From: an uncultured Bacteroidales bacterium
Lineage (GTDB): Bacteria; Bacteroidota; Bacteroidia; Bacteroidales; Paludibacteraceae
NCBI GenBank assembly: GCA_934692905.1
Contig: CAKUUM010000017.1
Location: 1 to 37,206, forward strand
Reading direction: 5' to 3'
Length of the DNA stretch: 37,206 nucleotides
In this document: positions 32,299-37,206 of the stretch, piece by piece
Layout of the letters: each line of letters opens with the position of its first letter
Numbering within the stretch: position 1 is the first letter of the stretch
Notes under the pieces: generated by a model
What the model saw: only the letters and a program-made list of their open reading frames with translations
The model's database searches: none
What the model was told of the DNA's origin: nothing
Program-made: the position numbers and the translations under genes

Positions 32299-32673
32299 TT
32301 ACTTTTTTTGTGTAACATCTGTTATAGGAAGGCATAGCGGAATAGCAATGCTTATCTTACTTTCGGAAGAATTACTATCCGAAGTTTTCCCTGATACTTT
32401 TCCTGAAAATATAGCAATCCGTGCACCTCCGTCTGCTCCTAAAGTAGAGCCTTCCGTAACCTGTAGTGCCATATCTAATTGCAAAAATTGTACAGGGCGT
32501 CCAAAATTCTTATAAGAATCTAAGTTATTGGGTATGTATCGCCCACATGCCATAGTACCTACAACCACATTCGGATTGACTATGATATTATGGCTCTCCT
32601 GCTCTTGTATTACATCCTGCAAGCCATCTGCTAGTTGTAATATCACATCTTTTACAAATTCTTTTATTTCCAT
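32299..32673 (-). CDS. Small protein of unknown function, trypco2-like appearance
   Basis: 124 residues. A predicted helix (MEIKEFVKDVILQLADGLQDVIQEQ) is followed by a beta-rich part: VQFLQLDMALQVTEG, a Gly/Ser-rich stretch, then SKISIAIPLCLPI. This helix plus INPxxx, then paired strands ending in IPxxLP, resembles small proteins that accompany conflict-system enzymes (the trypsin-co-occurring type), but that is a resemblance only. It lies 13 nt downstream of another small unknown gene and 8 nt upstream of the LRR gene, suggesting one operon. The region is more AT-rich than the flanking housekeeping genes. Confidence 0.6.
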   Translation of the reverse strand: MEIKEFVKDVILQLADGLQDVIQEQESHNIIVNPNVVVGTMACGRYIPNNLDSYKNFGRPVQFLQLDMALQVTEGSTLGADGGARIAIFSGKVSGKTSDSNSSESKISIAIPLCLPITDVTQKK

Positions 32674-32686
32674 ATTACATTACGAA

Positions 32687-32986
32687 TTAAGGTTCATGAC
32701 CATTTTCATCAAACATACACAACAGGTTATCACCGTATTTATCCTTTAAATTTTGGACAATTTTATTATGTCCTTCTGGAGTACATAAGTTATCATCCAA
32801 AATCAGCACGGAAATGTTGTATGCCTTCACCATAAGTTTATCTTTCGGCGTTTTCTTTCCGCGCGTGGTAACTACAAAACGTTCTATTTTCTTTACGTTA
32901 GTAGTATTCGCATCCAAGAAAACATCATGTGTACCATACACAATGACAATGTCTTTACACATAGATTCAATTTTTATATTATCCAT
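32687..32986 (-). CDS. Small protein of unknown function
   Basis: 99 residues with no signal peptide or membrane segment. It looks like a small alpha/beta fold: strands DIVIVYG, RFVVTTRG and ISVLILDD alternate with helices. The RFVVTTRGKKTPKDKL-x-x-x-x-NISVLILDD arrangement faintly recalls the C-terminal half of Mrr-like nuclease folds, but no catalytic motif can be confirmed. It starts at an ATG after an AT-rich leader and is followed after 13 nt by the 124-residue protein. Function unknown; the pair may be a mobile accessory cassette. Confidence 0.55.
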   Translation of the reverse strand: MDNIKIESMCKDIVIVYGTHDVFLDANTTNVKKIERFVVTTRGKKTPKDKLMVKAYNISVLILDDNLCTPEGHNKIVQNLKDKYGDNLLCMFDENGHEP

Positions 32987-33023
32987 AATTTATTCATTTA
33001 ATCGTTTTGTAAATAGTTAATTG

Positions 33024-33047
33024 GTCTGCCATCTCTTTATGACAGAC
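33024..33047. repeat. hairpin beside the small-gene cassette
   Basis: GTCTGCCAT-CTCTTT-ATGACAGAC, 8 of 9 paired. It lies 38 nt upstream of the 99-residue protein's start and at the 3' end of a doubtful open frame. Confidence 0.45.
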
Positions 33048-33453
33048 GAGGTGGTTGTTCTCTTATTGTTCCTTTCCCATAGGCACAAATGTTTTGTTGC
33101 CCTGTGGACTCCGAGTAGGGCGGGTGTGTATTAGTGACAGGCATACAAAAAAAGCGTGGAGTCCGATTGTCATCGTTCCACACATTGAGGCTCTCGCATT
33201 GCCCGAAACAATAGAACTGACAACACGAAGCCCACGCCAATATAAGCAATGTCTGACTTAGGAATACCCACAATAGAAGATATGCAAGTACACACCCAAT
33301 ATGCGACAATGAAAGGGTGTCACCCTTAATAGTCACATTTGAATAATTGACGACGCGAGCCGCGTCGTCTCCCATGAGACGGAATATACTTATATTCCGA
33401 GGACATCTACTGTTGCTAAGCCCTGATTGTTTCTGAAATTTGCGAGATTTCAA
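33037..33453 (-). CDS. Doubtful open frame (138 aa) or decayed/structured-RNA region
   Basis: The frame is open for 138 codons and richer in G/C than its surroundings. It has one hydrophobic segment (VLAYLLLWVFLSQTLLILAWA) and a Pro/Thr-rich C-terminus (RTPRFFCMPVTNTHPPYSESTGQ). It also contains the GACGACGCG palindrome (33349-33369) and a long-range inverted pair, GGACTCC with GGAGTCC, 50 nt apart near 33105-33165. I do not recognise it. It may be non-coding. Confidence 0.2.
   Translation of the reverse strand: MKSRKFQKQSGLSNSRCPRNISIFRLMGDDAARVVNYSNVTIKGDTLSLSHIGCVLAYLLLWVFLSQTLLILAWASCCQFYCFGQCESLNVWNDDNRTPRFFCMPVTNTHPPYSESTGQQNICAYGKGTIREQPPRLS
33349..33369. repeat. GACGACGCG perfect palindrome (J2)
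   Basis: GACGACGCG-AGC-CGCGTCGTC, a 9-bp perfect stem with a 3-nt loop. Related copy at 28281-28300. Confidence 0.7.
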
Positions 33454-33493
33454 TGTGTCAGAACAAAGCGCAATAAACGCCTTTTATGTTATA

Positions 33494-33519
33494 CCGTGAA
33501 GCCCGTGAGGACTTCACGG
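33494..33519. repeat. CCGTGAAG hairpin
   Basis: CCGTGAAG and CTTCACGG, 8-bp arms around a 10-nt loop that includes CCCGTGAG. No T-run follows on either strand. Confidence 0.5.
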
Positions 33520-33561
33520 GTGCAAAAGTAAGGAATTATTTGCATGTGTGCAAATAAAAAT

Positions 33562-33597
33562 ATTTACGATTTGCGAATTTACGATGTACGATTTGCA
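33562..33597 (+). repeat. ATTTACG array, 36 nt (N3)
   Basis: ATTTACG ATTTGCG AATTTACG ATGTACG ATTTGCA, 7-7-8-7-7 spacing. Confidence 0.82.
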
Positions 33598-33636
33598 GGT
33601 AAAGAACAAAACAAGGACAAGCAAGAAATGAAACAT

Positions 33637-33663
33637 CAATTACCACAAATTAGTCATTAATTT
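33637..33663 (+). repeat. CCACGAATTGACCATTAATT-type repeat, diverged copy (O2)
   Basis: ACCACAAATTAGTCATTAAT aligns with the copies at 30731 and 37062, with three to four differences. Confidence 0.5.
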
Positions 33664-33710
33664 GCACAGCATAGACCCAAAAAGGGAAGAACAAAACATG
33701 GAAAACCAAC

Positions 33711-33741
33711 AAAACCTGTTGCGCGCAACATGCGCACAAGG
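33711..33741 (+). repeat. inverted-repeat element, copy 2 (M2)
   Basis: TTGCGCGC-AACAT-GCGCACAA within a segment shared with 30612-30642. One change in the left arm turns a pair into a G-T-type mismatch at DNA level. Confidence 0.75.
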
Positions 33742-33783
33742 AGAGGTTCCTAAAAAACATGTCACTTTGCGAAGACAAGTCCG

Positions 33784-33855
33784 ATAGGGCGAATAAGGCT
33801 AATAAGCCGAATGGGACAAATAGGGCAAATAGGACAAATAAGTCCAATAAAGAGC
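33784..33855 (+). repeat. 9-nt tandem array, about 8 units
   Basis: ATAGGGCGA, ATAAGGCTA, ATAAGCCGA, ATGGGACAA, ATAGGGCAA, ATAGGACAA, ATAAGTCCA, ATAAAGAGC; in phase over 72 nt, degenerate at both ends. Confidence 0.78.
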
Positions 33856-34085
33856 AGGTTGATAGCCGTTAATTAACCGTTAATCTATTTGCTAACTCTT
33901 TACTATTATAGAGTAAAATATACACTAATATCTATCAGCAAGGGAATTTTTTTTTTGCAGCGTAATATGCGCAGAACTCTTGAGCCAAACAAAACAAAAG
34001 AAAAATAGGCATTATCGGGACTTTTTTGAAATAATGAGTCTGTTATGGTTCTAAGGTAATTGGGATACCCGACATTCACGCGGTA

Positions 34086-34107
34086 ATCACATACTAATGT
34101 CATACTC
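34086..34107 (+). repeat. two ATCACATACTA-type 11-mers (E3)
   Basis: ATCACATACTA then ATGTCATACTC. A short relative of the arrays at 16217 and 25947, without the conserved end. Confidence 0.6.
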
Positions 34108-34137
34108 TTAACTCGAGAAAATCTCGAGTTAAGAGTA
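34103..34137. repeat. 15-bp perfect palindrome with 5-nt loop
   Basis: TACTCTTAACTCGAG, AAAAT, then the exact complement arm. No T-run follows in either direction; 115 nt beyond the end of uvrA. It is the longest perfect stem I found in the window. Confidence 0.75.
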
Positions 34138-34163
34138 GTAATAGGTAATGGTTAATAGTAAAT
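34136..34163 (+). repeat. heptamer array, 4 units (NNNTAAT type)
   Basis: TAGTAAT AGGTAAT GGTTAAT AGTAAAT, 28 nt, adjoining the palindrome. Confidence 0.55.
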
Positions 34164-34206
34164 GTACTTTTTGAGTTTTTGGGGGAGAGTCATCCCTTTT
34201 ATTGAG

Positions 34207-34250
34207 CCCCTCCTTTGGAGGGGGTGGGGAGGTCAGGGATTGGGGAGGTC
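34207..34250 (-). repeat. G/C-rich palindromic repeat downstream of uvrA (H3)
   Basis: CCCCTCCTTTGGAGGGG core, then GGGGAGGTC twice. Same family and orientation as the copy in ddl (25291-25320). It lies immediately after the uvrA stop. Confidence 0.7.
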
Positions 34251-34251
34251 T

Positions 34252-36903
34252 CTATATAAACTTCCCTGTTATACTCTTCGGGTTCTTGCGGATGTCTTCC
34301 ACGGTGCCAGTGCCTACCACCTGTCCGCCATCACGACCACCTTCAGGCCCCATGTCGATGATATAGTCGCAGGCACGAATGACATCGGGGTTATGCTCGA
34401 TGATGATTACCGTATTTCCCTTATCCACAAGGCGATGCAACACACCCAGCAGTACGCGGATATCCTCGAAGTGCAAACCCGTCGTGGGCTCGTCCAATAT
34501 ATATAAGGTGTCACCTGTGCCAGGGCGTGCCAATTCGGCTGCCAGTTTCACACGCTGGCTTTCTCCTCCAGACAGGGTAGTGGAAGACTGCCCCAATTTG
34601 ATGTAGCCCAAACCGACGTCCTGCAAGGTTTTGATTTTCTTCAGTATATAGGGTTGGTTGGCAAAGAACTCAACGGCTTGATTGATAGTCATCTCCAACA
34701 CCTCGGCGATATTCTTGCCGCGAAAGCGTGCTTCGAGTGTCTCGCGGTTGTATCGTTGTCCGCCGCACACCTCGCAGGGCACATACACATCGGGCAGGAA
34801 GTGCATCTGAATGGTCTTGTAGCCGTTGCCTGCGCAAGCCTCACACCGTCCCCCCGCGTTGTTGAACGAGAAGCGACCTGCCTTCCACCCGCGTATCTGC
34901 GATTCGGGCAATTGGGCGAAGAGGTTGCGGATGTCGGTAAAGACACCCGTGTAGGTGGCAGGATTGCTGCGCGGAGTACGCCCGATAGGCGATTGGTCAA
35001 CCGCTATCACCTTGTCTATCAAGTCGATGCCTTCGATGGAGTCGTACTCCAACGGATTCTGCAGACTGCGGTAGAAGTGTTGGCTGAGGATAGGAAAGAG
35101 GGTCTGGTTGATAAGCGTGCTCTTGCCGCTTCCGCTGACTCCTGTAACGCCAATCATCCGCCCCAACGGGAATGCCACGTCCACATTCTTCAGGTTGTTT
35201 CCGCGGCAACCGTGCAGCACTATTTGCCCTTTGTCGGGGAGGTCTGTGCGCGTCGGGTGGTCGTCACGGTCTGCCTCGCCACGGAGGTAACGGGCGGTCA
35301 GGGTATCCGATTTCAGCAGTTCCGCAGGCGTCCCTTCAAAGCACACATACCCGCCGAGTCGCCCTGCCTTGGGTCCGATGTCCACGATATAGTCCGCTTG
35401 GCGCATCATCTCCTCGTCATGTTCGACCACAATCACGCTGTTGCCCATATCGCGCAGTTGCTTGAGCGAGTCGATAAGCCGCTGATTGTCACGTTGGTGG
35501 AGACCGATACTCGGTTCGTCCAATATATAGAGCACATTCACCAGCCGGCTGCCGACTTGCGTGGCAAGACGTATGCGTTGGCTTTCGCCGCCCGACAGGC
35601 TGTCCGATGACCTCGAAAGGGACAGATAAGGCAGCCCCACGTCCAACATAAAGTGCAGTCGCGAGGTGATTTCTTTGAGGATTGGCTCGGCAATAGTACG
35701 CTGTTTGTCAGACAGTTGCGGGGTGATTTGTTCCAACAAAGGCGTGAGTTCGGCAATATCCATGCCTGCCATTTCGGCGATATTCTTGCCTGCTATACGG
35801 TAACTGAGTGCCTCCTGTTTGAGGCGTTGCCCGTGGCAGACGGGACATTCCACCCACGATACTTCCGTGTCGTTGTTGTCGTCGTCATTCTGCTGTTGGA
35901 CGTACTCGAGCATACGTTGGTACCAGTTGGCGTCGTCGTGAATGATGTCGCTCATCTGTTGCTCGTTCTCCTCGATGGTGGTGTTAGCACGCACACGCCC
36001 GAGCCCTTTGCAGCACGGGCACCAGCCCTGCGGCGAGTTGAAACTGAACGTATGGGGTGCAGGTTCGCTGTAACTGAGTCCCGTGGTCGGGCACATGAGG
36101 TTGCGGGAGAAATAACGCACATCCGGCATTGCGCATTGTGCATTAGGCATTCTGCATTGCACAATCATCATCACCCCCTCGCCCTGCGTCATCGCCTTGT
36201 CCACGGTCTGCCTGAGCCGTTTGATATCCGCCTCAAGCGCAGCCCCAAGCAGGTCGGGCGCAGGCATTTTCAAACGGTCAATGACCACCTCGATGGAGTG
36301 GTTGCGATAGCGGTCCACCTTCATACCAGGGGTAACGTCCACCACTTCGCCGTCCACACGCACACGCAGGTAACCCTTGCGGCGGATAGTCTCGAAAAGT
36401 TCCTTGTAATGTCCCTTGCGGTTGTGCACCAACGGGGCGAGAACAAGCACCTTCTGCCCCGCATAGTCGCGGAGCAGCAGTTCCACAATCTGCTCGTCGG
36501 TATAGCGCACCATCTTCTCGCCCGACAGGTAGGAGTACGCCTCGCCCGCGCGGGCAAAGAGCAGACGCAGGTAGTCGTAAATCTCCGTGACCGTGCCAAC
36601 CGTACTGCGCGGGTTGCGCGAGGTGGTCTTTTGGTCTATAGAGATGACAGGCGACAGCCCCGTAATCTTGTCCACATCGGGGCGTTGCATAGTGCCAATA
36701 TATCCGCGCGCGTAGGATGAGAAGGTGTCCATATACCTCCGTTGCCCTTCCGCAAAGATGGTATCGAAAGCCAGCGACGACTTGCCGCTGCCCGATAAGC
36801 CGGTGATTACCACCAACTTGTCACGCGGAATACGCACGTCCACATTCTTCAGGTTGTGAACCCTCGCCCCTGTGATTGCTATGTCATTCTCTGTATTTTG
36901 CAT
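34252..36903 (-). CDS. uvrA: UvrA excinuclease ABC subunit A
   Basis: 883 residues, slightly short for UvrA (about 940). Two ABC ATPase modules are present: Walker A GLSGSGKSS (about 33-41) and GVSGSGKST, signatures SLSGGESQRIRLA and TLSGGESQRVKLA, and Walker B LYILDEPSIGLH and LYILDEPTTGLH. Zinc-module cysteines are CEACAGNG and CEVCGG; the first module reads NLMCPTTGLS, lacking a second Cys, which I recall as usual for a Bacteroidales UvrA. It scans DNA for lesions with UvrB. A heptamer-array insert (residues 248-259, CRMPNAQCAMPD) lies just before YFSRNLMCP. It has its own promoter and is monocistronic. Confidence 0.96.
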   Translation of the reverse strand: MQNTENDIAITGARVHNLKNVDVRIPRDKLVVITGLSGSGKSSLAFDTIFAEGQRRYMDTFSSYARGYIGTMQRPDVDKITGLSPVISIDQKTTSRNPRSTVGTVTEIYDYLRLLFARAGEAYSYLSGEKMVRYTDEQIVELLLRDYAGQKVLVLAPLVHNRKGHYKELFETIRRKGYLRVRVDGEVVDVTPGMKVDRYRNHSIEVVIDRLKMPAPDLLGAALEADIKRLRQTVDKAMTQGEGVMMIVQCRMPNAQCAMPDVRYFSRNLMCPTTGLSYSEPAPHTFSFNSPQGWCPCCKGLGRVRANTTIEENEQQMSDIIHDDANWYQRMLEYVQQQNDDDNNDTEVSWVECPVCHGQRLKQEALSYRIAGKNIAEMAGMDIAELTPLLEQITPQLSDKQRTIAEPILKEITSRLHFMLDVGLPYLSLSRSSDSLSGGESQRIRLATQVGSRLVNVLYILDEPSIGLHQRDNQRLIDSLKQLRDMGNSVIVVEHDEEMMRQADYIVDIGPKAGRLGGYVCFEGTPAELLKSDTLTARYLRGEADRDDHPTRTDLPDKGQIVLHGCRGNNLKNVDVAFPLGRMIGVTGVSGSGKSTLINQTLFPILSQHFYRSLQNPLEYDSIEGIDLIDKVIAVDQSPIGRTPRSNPATYTGVFTDIRNLFAQLPESQIRGWKAGRFSFNNAGGRCEACAGNGYKTIQMHFLPDVYVPCEVCGGQRYNRETLEARFRGKNIAEVLEMTINQAVEFFANQPYILKKIKTLQDVGLGYIKLGQSSTTLSGGESQRVKLAAELARPGTGDTLYILDEPTTGLHFEDIRVLLGVLHRLVDKGNTVIIIEHNPDVIRACDYIIDMGPEGGRDGGQVVGTGTVEDIRKNPKSITGKFI
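36127..36161 (+). repeat. CATTGYG heptamer array, 5 units, inside uvrA (A8)
   Basis: CATTGCG CATTGTG CATTAGG CATTCTG CATTGCA, 35 nt, antisense to uvrA, encoding about residues 248-259. Confidence 0.88.
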
Positions 36904-36938
36904 GACACTATGCTTGATACTGCACGATAATCAGTCTG

Positions 36939-36969
36939 CAAAGTTACAAAAAATACACGGATTACGCAA
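36939..36969 (-). promoter_or_regulatory. Bacteroidota -33/-7 promoter of uvrA
   Basis: On the minus strand TTG (36969-36967), 20-nt spacer, TAACTTTG (36946-36939). The 5' UTR would be about 29 nt. No LexA-type site is recognised. Confidence 0.8.
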
Positions 36970-37061
36970 TATCTCCATCAACTAATAAATGATATTTACT
37001 AGTGAATATAGACTCAGTTGTTCAGTGCCGAAAATACATTGTATATTCAAATAATCGTTAA

Positions 37062-37086
37062 TTGCCACGAATTGACCATTAATTTA
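37062..37086 (+). repeat. CCACGAATTGACCATTAATT-type repeat (O3)
   Basis: Nearly identical to 30731-30756. It lies in the 303-nt spacer right of uvrA, which otherwise holds only promoters. Confidence 0.65.
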
Positions 37087-37154
37087 ACGTGAGTTCGATA
37101 CAACGATGCAGGATAATTTAGAAATAGGTATATACATAGAAAAACACAACATTT

Positions 37155-37186
37155 TTTGGAGGGTTAGATAAAAAACTGTACCTTTG
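37155..37186 (+). promoter_or_regulatory. Promoter reading out of the right end
   Basis: TTTG (37155-37158), 20-nt spacer, TACCTTTG (37179-37186). It is a full consensus match, so a + strand gene probably starts just beyond the window. Confidence 0.75.
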
Positions 37187-37206
37187 CCACGTTTTGCACC
37201 CTTTCC

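Larger units (their letters stand above)
33454..34160. other. AT-rich non-coding spacer with many short repeats
   Basis: I see no gene. The spacer holds a CCGTGAAG hairpin, a 36-nt ATTTACG array, the second copy of an inverted-repeat element, a 9-nt array, two 11-mers (AGCCGTTAATT, AACCGTTAATC at 33864-33885), two ATCACATACTA units and a 15-bp palindrome. Confidence 0.7.

Noticed and set aside
35653..36720. 355-codon + strand open frame
   Set aside because: It is antisense to uvrA and has no family features.
34252..36903. UvrA zinc module missing a cysteine (CPTTG) as a sign of inactivation
   Set aside because: I recall the same CPTTG reading in Bacteroidales UvrA proteins, and all ATPase motifs are intact.

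Overview
The window looks like the chromosome of an uncultured gut-type Bacteroidales bacterium. Nine promoter-like sites fit the Bacteroidota pattern (TTG or TTTG, a 20-nt spacer, then TAnnTTTG). Three predicted secreted proteins share one C-terminal tag. UvrA, Ddl, HtpG and RecA read like Bacteroidales versions. I see no rRNA, tRNA, CRISPR array or insertion sequence. The assignment rests on family knowledge and no database was searched.

Layout. (1) 1-7841 (+) is a glucan-utilisation operon: the 3' end of an MFS/GPH sugar symporter, a very large GH94/149/161-like glycoside phosphorylase, a GH30 lipoprotein and a GH3 beta-glucosidase. (2) 7987-11573 (+) holds two secreted modular proteins with a shared unnamed module, FnIII-like domains and, in the second, discoidin-like domains. 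(3) 11755-14320 (-) is recA followed by an FAD-dependent oxidoreductase; 14434-16059 (-) is an acyl-CoA ligase. (4) 16408-19944 (+) is prs, an M28/glutaminyl-cyclase-like lipoprotein, sufC and a half-length sufD. (5) 19912-22256 (-) is a polyprenyl synthase and a DUF6242-like lipoprotein, divergent from 5-formyl-THF cyclo-ligase (22338-22940, +). (6) 22909-25767 (-) is ddl, a short-chain polyprenyl synthase and a conserved hypothetical gene. (7) 26152-30149 (-) is htpG and an RNase R lacking its N-terminal domains. (8) About 30200-34250 is an AT-rich, gene-poor island carrying a frameshifted LRR protein and two small unknown genes, bordered by matching repeat clusters. (9) 34252-36903 (-) is uvrA. 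A promoter at the right edge reads out of the window.

The most striking content is a dense set of ultra-short tandem arrays with periods 7, 9 and 11 nt and strikingly fixed lengths. One heptamer family (consensus CATTGYG) occurs nine times, each time as five units (35 nt), always on the same strand, and eight copies lie inside open reading frames (phosphorylase, GH3, FAD protein, Ddl twice, RNase R twice, UvrA). A 7-nt repeat reads as the same seven-codon cycle in every frame. The families whose repeat is stop-free on the coding strand are the ones found in genes. Families that contain stops are found only between genes, often 4-7 nt upstream of a start codon (recA, acyl-CoA ligase, RNase R, ispA-like). 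This resembles the STRR heptamers of cyanobacteria, but here it appears to add peptide inserts and 5' UTRs to housekeeping genes.
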